Assembly (NCBI RefSeq): GCF_014287815.1
Contig: NZ_JACOOQ010000001.1
Coordinates: forward strand, 1-64,000
Length of the DNA stretch: 64,000 bases
Origin: Clostridium lentum
GTDB taxonomy: Bacteria; Bacillota; Clostridia; Clostridiales; Clostridiaceae
Direction of reading: 5' to 3'
This document shows positions 36,659 to 45,436 of this stretch, in pieces; positions within the stretch are counted from its first letter, which is position 1, and every line of letters begins with the position of its first letter. The position numbers were made by a program, and so were the translations under genes. The notes under the pieces were generated by a model. It searched no databases, was not told the origin of the DNA, and saw nothing but the letters and a program-made list of their open reading frames with translations.

Positions 36659-38530
36659 ATGTTTGATTTTGAATATCATTTAAAAAACCTTCCTTCTAAG
36701 CCTGGAGTTTATTTAATGAAAAATTCTCTTGGAGAAGTCATTTATGTAGGAAAAGCTAAGATATTAAAAAATAGGGTAAAAAGTTATTTTCAAAACTCTA
36801 AGAATCATAGTGAAAAAGTTAGGGTAATGGTTAAGCATATTGCTGAGTTTGAATATATTGTTACAGATTCAGAAATGGAAGCATTAATCTTGGAATGTAA
36901 CTTAATAAAAAAATATAGTCCACGCTATAACATATTACTAAAGGATGATAAGTTTTATCCATTTATTAAGATAACTATTAATGATGACTTTCCAAGGGTC
37001 TTTGTTACAAGAAACTATTCTAAAGATGGAAGCAAGTATTTTGGACCATATACTAATGGAACAGCAGTATATGAAACAATTAATTTAATAAATAAAATTT
37101 TTCCTTTAAGGACTTGTAAGCTTTTAATTAAAGAAGGTGGAGAAAAGGTAAGGCCTTGTTTAAATTATCATATTAAGAAATGTTTTGGACCATGTGGTGG
37201 CTATATAAACAAGGTAGAGTATGGTAAAATGATAAAGGATGTTATAGATATTTTAAGTGGAAGAGATAATACTGTTTTAAAAGTGCTTCAAAGTGAAATG
37301 GAAGAGGCATCTTTGAACTTAGAATTTGAAAAAGCTGCAGATTTAAGAGATAAAATTATAGCTATAAAAGCTATAGTTGAAAAACAAAAGATATTTAAAA
37401 CCATGGACGGCGATGAAGATTTTATAAATATCTACAGAGATGAAAAAGATAGCTGCATACAGATATTCTTCTCTAGAGATGGTAAGATTATTGGAAGAGA
37501 ACATTTTATTTTTGAAAATACAGCGGAAGACTCCATTGAAGAAATATTAGAGGAATTTACAACCTCTTTTTATGGAGGTACTGCAAAGGTTCCAAGAACT
37601 ATATATGTTCCAGAATTAAGTAATATTGAGTTAGTTGAAGAATATTTAACTATTAAAAGAGGAGCTAAGGTTTGGATTAAGGTTCCACAAAAGGGTCAAA
37701 AAAGAGAAATGCTTGATATGGTAAAAAATAATGCTCAAATAACCTTAGAAAAATTTAAAGATAAGTACTTAATGGACAAGGAAATCAATAAGATAGCATT
37801 AGAAGAACTTCAGGAATTATTAGATTTAGAGATTTGGCCTTCAAGAATTGAAGCCTATGATATTTCCAATATACAAGGTGTTGATTCAGTAGGTTCAATG
37901 ATTGTCTTTGAAGAAGGACGTTCTAAGAATAGTGATTATAGAAGGTTTAGAATAAAAACTGTTAAAGGTGCCAATGATTATGATAGTATGAGAGAAATAC
38001 TAACAAGAAGATTTTCTCATGGATTAGAAGAAGTAAAGGCGATACAAGAATCTAAGCTACAATTTTCAGCAGGTAAGTTTTCTAATTTTCCTGATATTAT
38101 AATGATGGATGGTGGAAAAGGGCAGATAAATATAGCATTAGAAGTACTAAGGGATTTAAATATAAGTATTCCTGTTTGTGGACTTGTTAAAGATGATAAA
38201 CATGCCACTAGGGGGATTATTTATAATAATGAAGAACTTATTATTAATAGAAGCTCTAATTTAATGCAGCTTATAAGAAGAATTCAAGATGAAGTACACA
38301 GGTTTGCTATAACATATCATAGAAGTTTAAGAGATAAAAGGACTCTTCATTCTATCCTTGATGATATACCTAATGTAGGAGAAAAAAGAAGAAGAGCCTT
38401 ACTAATGAAGTTTGGTAGTGTAGATAACATAAAAAGTGCAACTTTAGATCAATTATTAGAGACTCCAAGCATAAATAATAAAGCAGCAGAAAGTATTTAT
38501 AAATATTTTAATGGAAATGAAAGCAAATAG
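36659..38530 (+). CDS. uvrC: Excinuclease ABC subunit C
   Basis: 623 residues. GIY-YIG nuclease at the N-terminus (PGVYLMKNSLGEVIYVGKAK) for the 3' cut, UVR motif (LNLEFEKAADLRDKIIAIKA) for contact with UvrB, an RNase H-like nuclease domain for the 5' cut (EAYDISNIQGVDSVGSMIVF, then DGGKGQI) and C-terminal helix-hairpin-helix motifs (IPNVGEKRRRALLMKFGS). The start is ATG 36659 behind AAGGGAGTGA; an upstream in-frame GTG precedes that site. With uvrA and uvrB the whole incision system is in this window. Confidence 0.98.
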   Translation: MFDFEYHLKNLPSKPGVYLMKNSLGEVIYVGKAKILKNRVKSYFQNSKNHSEKVRVMVKHIAEFEYIVTDSEMEALILECNLIKKYSPRYNILLKDDKFYPFIKITINDDFPRVFVTRNYSKDGSKYFGPYTNGTAVYETINLINKIFPLRTCKLLIKEGGEKVRPCLNYHIKKCFGPCGGYINKVEYGKMIKDVIDILSGRDNTVLKVLQSEMEEASLNLEFEKAADLRDKIIAIKAIVEKQKIFKTMDGDEDFINIYRDEKDSCIQIFFSRDGKIIGREHFIFENTAEDSIEEILEEFTTSFYGGTAKVPRTIYVPELSNIELVEEYLTIKRGAKVWIKVPQKGQKREMLDMVKNNAQITLEKFKDKYLMDKEINKIALEELQELLDLEIWPSRIEAYDISNIQGVDSVGSMIVFEEGRSKNSDYRRFRIKTVKGANDYDSMREILTRRFSHGLEEVKAIQESKLQFSAGKFSNFPDIIMMDGGKGQINIALEVLRDLNISIPVCGLVKDDKHATRGIIYNNEELIINRSSNLMQLIRRIQDEVHRFAITYHRSLRDKRTLHSILDDIPNVGEKRRRALLMKFGSVDNIKSATLDQLLETPSINNKAAESIYKYFNGNESK

Positions 38531-38606
38531 ATTAAAATCCTTGTTAAATGGGATAATTTAATTTATACTATTTAAATATAATTAATTAAGAAATAAGGAG
38601 CTAACC

Positions 38607-39527
38607 ATGAATAAATATAATAAATCAGGAAATTTGTTTAGCCAATTATATAAAGAAGAATATATAAAGATAGATGAGCCATTAAAAAAGTATGTTAATT
38701 TTAAAGTTGGTGGACCAGCTGATATTTTATTAATTCCGGAAACAAAGTCGCAAGTAATTGAAAGCGTTAAGATATGCAGGGAAAATAATATTCCTGTATA
38801 TGTTATAGGAAATGGTTCTAATTTGCTTGTTAAAGATGGAGGAATCAGAGGAGTAGTAATTTTATTAACATCATTAACTGGAATGGAAGTAGTAGAAGAA
38901 AAAATAGAAGTTGAAGCAGGAGTTATGCTTAAAGCAGTTTCAGATAAAGCAATGGAGCATTCTTTAACAGGATTTGAATTTGCTTGTGGTATTCCAGGAA
39001 CTATTGGAGGAGCAGTGTTTATGAATGCTGGTGCTTATAATGGTTCTATGAGTGATGTAGTTGAAAGTATAGAGGTTATTAGTGAAGATGGAGAAATAAA
39101 GACTTTATCTAAAGAAGAATTAGATTTTGGTTATAGATCTTCTGCTGTAATGAAAAAGGGATATATAGTTTTAAGTGCTACTTTAGACTTAAAACATGGT
39201 GAAGTAAAGACTATTAGGGAAATGATTACAGATTTAACTGAAAAGAGAGAATCTAAGCAACCGCTTGAGTATCCATCAGCAGGAAGCACATTTAAGAGAC
39301 CAGAAGGTTATTTTGCAGGAAAGTTAATTCAGGATGCTGGATTAAAAGGGTATGAAATGAATGGGGCAGCAGTTTCTAGCAAGCACTCAGGTTTTGTTAT
39401 TAATAAAGGTGGAGCAAGAGCAAAGGATATATTAAATTTAATTAAACATATTCAAGATGAAGTCAAAAAGCAATTTGGTGTAGATCTTCATACAGAAGTA
39501 AGAATTGTTGGAGAAGATGAAAATTAA
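38607..39527 (+). CDS. murB: UDP-N-acetylenolpyruvoylglucosamine reductase
   Basis: 306 residues, the FAD-dependent enzyme that reduces UDP-GlcNAc-enolpyruvate to UDP-MurNAc. Landmarks are YVNFKVGGPADILLIPETK, VYVIGNGSNLLVKDGGIRGV for FAD binding, CGIPGTIGGAVFMNAGAYNG, and the catalytic-Ser region PSAGSTFKRPEGYFAGKLI. AAGGAG precedes the ATG. It heads the conserved murB-rapZ-yvcK-whiA neighbourhood, but its own terminator separates it. Confidence 0.97.
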   Translation: MNKYNKSGNLFSQLYKEEYIKIDEPLKKYVNFKVGGPADILLIPETKSQVIESVKICRENNIPVYVIGNGSNLLVKDGGIRGVVILLTSLTGMEVVEEKIEVEAGVMLKAVSDKAMEHSLTGFEFACGIPGTIGGAVFMNAGAYNGSMSDVVESIEVISEDGEIKTLSKEELDFGYRSSAVMKKGYIVLSATLDLKHGEVKTIREMITDLTEKRESKQPLEYPSAGSTFKRPEGYFAGKLIQDAGLKGYEMNGAAVSSKHSGFVINKGGARAKDILNLIKHIQDEVKKQFGVDLHTEVRIVGEDEN

Positions 39528-39543
39528 TTTATAATTTATAATT

Positions 39544-39576
39544 AAGGGGATGTATTACTGCATCTCCTTTTTTGTC
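39544..39576 (+). terminator. Terminator after murB
   Basis: AAGGGGATG pairs with CATCTCCTT, followed by TTTTT. Confidence 0.88.
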
Positions 39577-39641
39577 GTGATATAATTAAATTAATGATGG
39601 AGTTAAGTATAATATAGTATTATTTTAGGAGGAAAAGATAC

Positions 39642-40526
39642 ATGAGATTTATAATTGTAACAGGACTATCTGGAGCAGGAAAATCAGAGGCAACAAATGC
39701 ATTAGAGGATATGGGGTATTTTTGTGTAGATAACTTACCACCAAAACTTATAAAGAAATTTGCAGAAGTATGTAAGCAAAGCCAGGGATCAATTGATAAA
39801 GTTGCCTTAGTTATGGATATTAGAGGTGGTATTTTCTTTGATGATTTATTTGAGAGTTTAAGTGAATTATCTAGGGAACAATTCCGATATGAAATATTAT
39901 TCTTAGATACTTCAGATGAAGTACTGGTTAAGAGGTTTAAGGAAAAGAGAAGAAGCCATCCATTAGCACCAGGTGGAAGAGTGATTACAGGAATTGAACT
40001 TGAAAGACAAAAGCTTAGAGAAGTAAAGGATAAAGCTGATGTAATTATAGATACATCCAAGTATGCTATAAAGGATTTAAGAGAAGAAATGGCTAGAAAA
40101 TTTGGTGATAAAGAAATGCCAGAAAAACAAATGGCTATTACTATATTAAGCTTTGGCTTTAAATATGGAATTCCTGTAGATTCAGATTTGGTGTTTGATG
40201 TAAGATTTATTCCAAATCCTTTCTATATTCCAGAACTTAAGCCGTTTTCAGGCAATGATGAACCTGTAAAGAACTATGTTATGGATCAAATAGAAACACA
40301 AACATTTTTAGAAAAAGCAAATGATATGTTTGAATTTTTAATTCCTAATTACCAAAAGGAAGGTAAGAGACAGTTGATAATTTCCATTGGATGTACAGGA
40401 GGAAGACATAGATCAGTGGCAATAGCCAATTCAATTTATGAAACACTACATTCTAATAATCACGATGTTTATGTAGAGCATAGAGATATTAAGGAAGATG
40501 TACATAAGGGAGATAAAAAACTATGA
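39642..40526 (+). CDS. rapZ: RNase adapter/nucleotide-binding protein RapZ (YvcJ)
   Basis: 294 residues. P-loop GLSGAGKS at residues 8-15 with the family block [14 protein letters not shown]. The C-terminal domain has [20 protein letters not shown] and [14 protein letters not shown]. In E. coli RapZ guides RNase E to a small RNA that controls glucosamine-6-phosphate synthase; in Firmicutes YvcJ is a GTPase/ATPase linked to late competence. AGGAGG precedes the ATG. It overlaps yvcK. Confidence 0.97.
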   Translation: MRFIIVTGLSGAGKSEATNALEDMGYFCVDNLPPKLIKKFAEVCKQSQGSIDKVALVMDIRGGIFFDDLFESLSELSREQFRYEILFLDTSDEVLVKRFKEKRRSHPLAPGGRVITGIELERQKLREVKDKADVIIDTSKYAIKDLREEMARKFGDKEMPEKQMAITILSFGFKYGIPVDSDLVFDVRFIPNPFYIPELKPFSGNDEPVKNYVMDQIETQTFLEKANDMFEFLIPNYQKEGKRQLIISIGCTGGRHRSVAIANSIYETLHSNNHDVYVEHRDIKEDVHKGDKKL

Positions 40527-41491
40527 TGATAAAAGAGAATAATGAGGTTAAGGTTGTGGTTATAGGTGGAGGGACTGGACTTTCCACCATGTTAAGAGGA
40601 TTAAAAAAATATACAAGCCATATAACTGCTATTGTGACTGTAGGTGATGATGGTGGAGGGTCAGGCAAGATAAGAGAAGACTTAGGAATGCTTCCACCGG
40701 GAGATATAAGAAACTGCATTTTAGCATTGGCTGATACAGAACCTTTAATGGAGGATCTGTTACAATATAGATTTACTGAAGGTAGTTTAAAGGGGCAATG
40801 CTTTGGGAATCTTTTTTTAGCGGCGATGGCGGGTATAAGTGAAAATTTTGAAGATGCAGTACAAAAAATGAGTTCAGTTTTAGCTGTTAAAGGGAAGGTA
40901 CTACCAGTAACTTTAGATGATATGAAACTTGTTGCTGAATTGGAAAATGGTGAAATAATAGAAGGTGAATCAAAAATACCTAGTGAAGTTATTGTAAGAA
41001 AAACAAGCATTAAGAAATTAGCTATTAAGCCTATTGATGCAAAGCCATTGGAAGAAGCAATAAAATCAATAAATGGTGCAGATGTTATTATTATGGGTCC
41101 AGGAAGTCTTTATACAAGTATAATACCTAATCTTCTTGTAAAAGGTATATCAGAAGCAATCTGTAAAAGTGATGCTAAGAAAGTATATATTTCAAATGTA
41201 ATGACTCAGCCAGGAGAAACTGATGGATTTAAAGTTTCTAACCATTTAAAAGTACTAATGGATTATGGAGTATCAGGAAATATTGATTATGTTATTGCTA
41301 ATAATGGAATAATTCCTTCAGATATTAAAGAAAAGTATGCTAGAGAAAATGCTGAACTAGTAGTTTTAGACTATGAAAATATAAATAACTTAAATGTAAA
41401 AATTATTGAAGCAGACCTTATTAAGATTACTAAGAGATATGTTAAACATAATGCAGACAAATTAGCAGAACTTATTATGAAGAATATGTAA
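40523..41491 (+). CDS. yvcK: YvcK/CofD-family UDP-sugar-binding protein
   Basis: 322 residues. N-terminal nucleotide-binding loop [18 protein letters not shown], then [18 protein letters not shown] and [31 protein letters not shown] is a family block. YvcK binds UDP-GlcNAc-type ligands and is needed for growth on gluconeogenic substrates and for cell-wall synthesis. The ATG at 40523 overlaps the rapZ stop; a second ATG follows at 40526. Confidence 0.96.
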   Translation: MMIKENNEVKVVVIGGGTGLSTMLRGLKKYTSHITAIVTVGDDGGGSGKIREDLGMLPPGDIRNCILALADTEPLMEDLLQYRFTEGSLKGQCFGNLFLAAMAGISENFEDAVQKMSSVLAVKGKVLPVTLDDMKLVAELENGEIIEGESKIPSEVIVRKTSIKKLAIKPIDAKPLEEAIKSINGADVIIMGPGSLYTSIIPNLLVKGISEAICKSDAKKVYISNVMTQPGETDGFKVSNHLKVLMDYGVSGNIDYVIANNGIIPSDIKEKYARENAELVVLDYENINNLNVKIIEADLIKITKRYVKHNADKLAELIMKNM

Positions 41492-41690
41492 AAGAAATGA
41501 ATATAATTTTTAAAAAGTATTAGTTGTTGGAAAGAATAAAGATTGGCTTTAGAGGAGAGTTCAGATATTTTATGGTGGTTAATTAGCACTTAAAAATTAA
41601 ATGAACTTTCCAGTTTATTAGTGTGATACATACGGAACAGTTTATGATATAATACATAATGTATTTTAAATTAGTTAGGAGAAGGAATAT

Positions 41691-42641
41691 ATGTCGTTTT
41701 CAGCAAAGGTTAAGGGAGAAATATGTAGATATACGGATATATCCATAGAAGAGGCATTGGCAGAGATTTCTGCAATAATGAAAGGCAGTGGAACAATTGG
41801 ATTTAGTGGAAGAGGACTTAGCTTTAAGATAACCACAGAAAATCCAGCATCAGCAAGACATATATTTACTATATTAAAAGAATATTTTGATATACATTCT
41901 AAGCTGATGGTTAAAAAGAGCAATTCACTTAAGAAGAATAATATATATATGGTATTAATAGATGAAGAAATGGGTGTAAGGGATTTATTAAAGAAGACAG
42001 GGATTTTTCAAGAAATTGATGGAGTATTAACTTTAGATTATAAGATAGATCCTGAAATGATAAAAACTGATGAATATAAAAAAGCTTATATAAGAGGAGC
42101 ATTCATTGGTGGTGGAAGTATCAGTAATCCTGAAAAGACATATCATTTAGAGTTTGTAATTCATAGTGAAGAATACGCTAAAGATTTATGTAAATTAATA
42201 AATTCTTTTGGATTAAATTCAAAAGTTATACAAAGGAAAAACAGTTATATTATTTATATAAAAGAAGGAGAACAAATAGTAGACCTTTTAAATATAATAG
42301 GAGCGCATACTTCTTTGCTAGAGTTAGAAAACATAAGAATAATGAAGGAAATGAGAAATAATGTTAATAGGCTTGTTAATTGTGAAACTGCCAATTTAAG
42401 CAAGACAGTAAATGCAGCAGTAAGACAAGTTGAAAGTATTAAGCTTATTCAAGAAAAGATTGGTCTTAAGAGATTACCTAAGAATCTGCAGGAAGTAGCA
42501 GAATTAAGATTGAGCTACCCTGATGAATCACTTAAAGAATTAGGTGAAATGTTAAATCCACCAGTAGGTAAATCAGGAATAAATCATAGACTAAGAAAAA
42601 TTGAAAAAATTGCCGAGGAAATAAGAAGTGGAAATTATTAA
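41691..42641 (+). CDS. whiA: WhiA-family regulator
   Basis: 316 residues. N-terminal part related to LAGLIDADG endonucleases but inactive as a nuclease ([20 protein letters not shown]), and a C-terminal helix-turn-helix ([20 protein letters not shown], then [13 protein letters not shown]). WhiA is a sporulation regulator in Streptomyces and influences division and chromosome segregation in Firmicutes. AGGAGAAGG precedes the ATG. A perfect -10 TATAAT at 41648-41653 suggests a promoter in the 200-bp gap after yvcK. It precedes dnaE by 23 bp. Confidence 0.97.
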   Translation: MSFSAKVKGEICRYTDISIEEALAEISAIMKGSGTIGFSGRGLSFKITTENPASARHIFTILKEYFDIHSKLMVKKSNSLKKNNIYMVLIDEEMGVRDLLKKTGIFQEIDGVLTLDYKIDPEMIKTDEYKKAYIRGAFIGGGSISNPEKTYHLEFVIHSEEYAKDLCKLINSFGLNSKVIQRKNSYIIYIKEGEQIVDLLNIIGAHTSLLELENIRIMKEMRNNVNRLVNCETANLSKTVNAAVRQVESIKLIQEKIGLKRLPKNLQEVAELRLSYPDESLKELGEMLNPPVGKSGINHRLRKIEKIAEEIRSGNY

Positions 42642-42664
42642 AAGAATTAAAAAGGGGTGATATT

Positions 42665-43888
42665 TTGTCAAAGGAATTTTGCCATCTTCATTTGCATACT
42701 GAATATAGTTTGCTAGATAGTTCAGCTAAAATTAAAAAGCTTATAGCAAGGGCTAAAGAACTTGGTATGAAAAGCATAGCTATAACTGACCATGGTGTCA
42801 TGTATGGGTGTGTAGCTTTTTATAAGGAAGCAGTGGCAAATGGAATAAAGCCAATACTAGGATGTGAAGTTTATGTTGCAGCTAAATCCATGAATATAAA
42901 GGTTGCAGATAAAGAAAATTCTACAAATCACTTAGTATTGTTGGTGAAAAATGAAATTGGTTATGAAAACTTAATGAAGATAGTGTCGGCAGCATCAATT
43001 GATGGTTTTTATTATAAGCCGAGGGTTGACCATGAATATTTAAAAAGCCATAGTGAAGGTATAATTGCCTTAAGTGCATGTCTTGGAGGAGAGGTACAAA
43101 GAGCTATAATGGCAGATGACTATGAAAAAGCCAAGAAAGTAGCTTTAGAATATAAAGATATTTTTAAAGATGGTTTCTATTTAGAAATACAAGATCATGG
43201 CATGGAAGAGCAGCGTAAGGTTATAGATTGGAATATGAAGTTATCTAAGGAAACTGGTATACCACTTATAGCAACTAACGATGTTCATTATTTAACTCAA
43301 GAAGACTCAAAGGCCCATGACATATTGATGTGTATTCAAACAGGAAAGACCATTGAAGATACCAATAGGAGAAGGTATCCTTCAGATCAGTTTTATTTAA
43401 AGTCAGCTGATGAAATGAGGGATTTATTTTCTTATGTACCAGAAGCATTGGAAAATAGTATTAAGATTGCAGAGGAATGTAATTTTGATTATGAATTCCA
43501 TGTATCAAAGTTACCAAATTTTCCTGTACCAGATAATAAGGATCATTTTGAATACTTACAGGAAGTCTGTTATGGTGGTCTTATTGAGAGGTATGATGTC
43601 TTTGAAGGCTTTAGAAATATGCCTGTAGATGTTAAATCCATTAAGGATTTTGCAAACACTAATGAAGAAGCATTAGGATATGTGGAAAGACTTGAATATG
43701 AGCTTGGTGTTATTAATGAAATGGGGTATGTTGATTACTTTTTAATAACTTGGGATTTTATTCATTTCTCCAACGAACATGGTATTCCAACTGGACCTGG
43801 GCGTGGATCTGCGGCAGGTTCAATTGTAGCTTATACTTTAGGAATAACAAAGATAGACCCTATAAAGTATAGTTTAATCTTTGAGCGT
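42665..43888 (+). CDS. dnaE: DNA polymerase III alpha subunit, exon 1 of 3
   Basis: 408 codons from TTG 42665 (GGGGTGA 6-12 bases upstream) to the intron 1 splice site. It encodes the PHP domain ([49 protein letters not shown]) and the start of the polymerase palm ([20 protein letters not shown], then [13 protein letters not shown]). If the transcript is not spliced, translation ends six codons into the intron (ELRCAH). Joining to 44976-45008 and 45437-47731 restores an uninterrupted protein of 1183 residues, normal for clostridial DnaE. The exon ends in T, and TGAGCGT pairs with the intron guide GCGCTCA. Confidence 0.95.
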
Positions 43889-44975
43889 GAATTAAGATGC
43901 GCTCATTAAATTGGGTGAATTGCTGGAAAGCTAAACTAATAATAATTAGCATGCTAATCAGCAGCCAAGTCTAGGAATAGCTAAATGTACTAGAAAGGTT
44001 CAGAGACTAGAGAAGTGAGTAGCTAAGCAATAATCTTCTCCACGAGTGCCCAACATACCAAATAAAATATGATAAGTATGGAAAATATATTTATATATAA
44101 TAGAAGGAGAGATTCAATGTATAAATATATTTGTGAGAAATGTAATTGCGAATTTGAGACTAAGAAGAAGAACCAATTATATTGTTCTAAGAGTTGTGCT
44201 AATAGTGTTAATGCATCAAAAAGAAAGATACTTGATAAAAGTATTTTTTCAAATGGAATAAATGAAGAAACTGCGTATATTTTAGGATTAATATTTTCAG
44301 ATGGGTGTTTGAGTTATGATATACATTCAAAAAGATATAGAATAACAATATCTATGAATGATTATGATATATTAGAATATTTACGAAGTACCTACACACC
44401 TTTAAAGAAACTATATGTATATAAGAATAAAAAAGGAAAAAGTGAGACATATACATTTATAACCACTGATGAATACGACATTAAATTTTTAAGAAGTGTT
44501 GGAGTGGGAGAAAGAAAAAGCAAATATATAAGACTTCCTAAAATTAATGATAGATATATGAGAGATATGATAAGAGGTATATTTGATGGAGATGGAAGTG
44601 TGTATATAAATAAAACTAAAGGAATTTATAAATCGGAAATAAAAGTATATGAATATGTAAATGCTTCATTCACAACAGGTTCTAAAAAGTTTGCAGAAGA
44701 TTTACTAAATATACTTTCAGAGAATTATATTAATGCTCATATAGTAAAAGATTCAAGAAAGAAGAAAGAGTGTTGGTACGTAAAGATATATTCTAAATTA
44801 GATATAGAGAAGTTTTATAGATATTTATACCTAGATACATATATTTATCTAGGTAGAAAACGAAGTTTATTTGGTATGATGATATAGTCCAAACTGAGAT
44901 AGAAAAGACTATCTGATGAAAATGAGGGAAACCTCCAGAGCACGGAATAAAGAGTCCGTGGTTAATAATAATTTG
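43889..44975 (+). mobile_element. Group I intron 1 in dnaE, with homing endonuclease gene
   Basis: 1087 nt. P1: exon end TGAGCGT pairs with guide GCGCTCA at about 43899-43905, including a U.G wobble at the splice site. P10: TTAAGA just 5' of the guide pairs with TCTTAA at the start of exon 2. Core elements: GAATTGCTGGAAA (43917-43929), AATCAGCAGCCAAG, the P7 element GGTTCAGAGACTAG (43997-44010) and GATATAGTCC (44881-44888 region). The intron ends in G44975. The core resembles subgroup IA. The endonuclease gene is inserted between the two P7 strands. Confidence 0.93.
44117..44887 (+). CDS. LAGLIDADG homing endonuclease encoded in intron 1
   Basis: 256 residues from ATG 44117 behind AAGGAGAG (upstream in-frame ATGs at 44069 and 44078 lack a ribosome site). 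An N-terminal zinc-ribbon-like part (CEKCNCEF and CSKSCANS, two Cys pairs) precedes two LAGLIDADG motifs, YILGLIFSDGCL (about residue 54) and MIRGIFDGDGSV (about 155), so it is a single-chain two-motif enzyme. Both catalytic acidic residues (Asp of SDG and GDG) are kept, so it looks intact. It would cut intronless dnaE at the insertion site. Its stop codon overlaps the intron core element GATATAGTCC, a typical compact arrangement. Confidence 0.93.
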   Translation: MYKYICEKCNCEFETKKKNQLYCSKSCANSVNASKRKILDKSIFSNGINEETAYILGLIFSDGCLSYDIHSKRYRITISMNDYDILEYLRSTYTPLKKLYVYKNKKGKSETYTFITTDEYDIKFLRSVGVGERKSKYIRLPKINDRYMRDMIRGIFDGDGSVYINKTKGIYKSEIKVYEYVNASFTTGSKKFAEDLLNILSENYINAHIVKDSRKKKECWYVKIYSKLDIEKFYRYLYLDTYIYLGRKRSLFGMMI

Positions 44976-45008
44976 TTCTTAAATCCAGAAAGAGTTAGTA
45001 TGCCAGAT
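44976..45008 (+). CDS. dnaE: dnaE exon 2 (33-nt micro-exon)
   Basis: Eleven codons encoding FLNPERVSMPD, which match the conserved DnaE segment that follows IFER and precedes IDxDFCYERR. The final Asp is the first of the catalytic aspartates in the PDxDxDF motif. The exon is flanked by group I intron boundaries on both sides. Its length is a multiple of three. Confidence 0.93.
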
Positions 45009-45436
45009 TAAAAGACTAGTTTATATGAATTATTTATATAATAATTCAAAAATATATTTAGATAGGAAATATGATAAATATAATATTTTAAAAAATATGA
45101 AATAAGCTAGTTTATAGTCGTGCATGTTAGAAATAGCATGCTTAAAGAGCCTCGAATTGCTGGAAAGTCCTTAGAGCCTTTTAAACCAAAGCAGAAGGAT
45201 GAAATAAGCTTAAATGTAATGGTGGTTTAACCATAAAAATTAAAAGGATTGGATAACCAGCAGCCAAGTCTTGAAGAGAGAAAGGTCCAACGACTAGTGC
45301 AAAGGCACGTAGCATTTATTTTAGTTATATTTGCGAAGTGGGGCATCCCAAACCGTAAAGGGCGGTGGGAGAAGATATAGTCTATACCCACTGAAAAATC
45401 AGTGTTAAAGTATCTTGAAAAAGAGGGTAGTAATAG
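45009..45436 (+). mobile_element. Group I intron 2 in dnaE, without an open reading frame
   Basis: 428 nt. P1: exon end GAT plus intron TA pairs with TAGTC at about 45115-45120, with a U.G wobble at the splice site; the P1 arm is lengthened by an 11-bp stem (GACTAGTTTAT with ATAAGCTAGTT). P10: TTTAT 5' of the guide pairs with ATAGA at the start of exon 3. Core elements: GAATTGCTGGAAA, AACCAGCAGCCAAG, AGGTCCAACGACTAGTGC (about 45283-45300) and AAGATATAGTC (about 45372-45382). The 3' end is G45436. The core is similar to intron 1, so both are probably subgroup IA. Confidence 0.9.

Noticed and set aside
41691..42641. WhiA read as a second homing endonuclease because of its LAGLIDADG-like segment
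   Set aside because: The family is a regulator with a degenerate endonuclease fold and an added helix-turn-helix; its place beside yvcK is conserved.
43889..45436. Interpretation of the dnaE interruption as a frameshift or an intein
   Set aside because: The inserts contain stop codons, so no intein; exact exon boundaries with P1 and P10 pairings and group I core motifs explain the gap without mutation.
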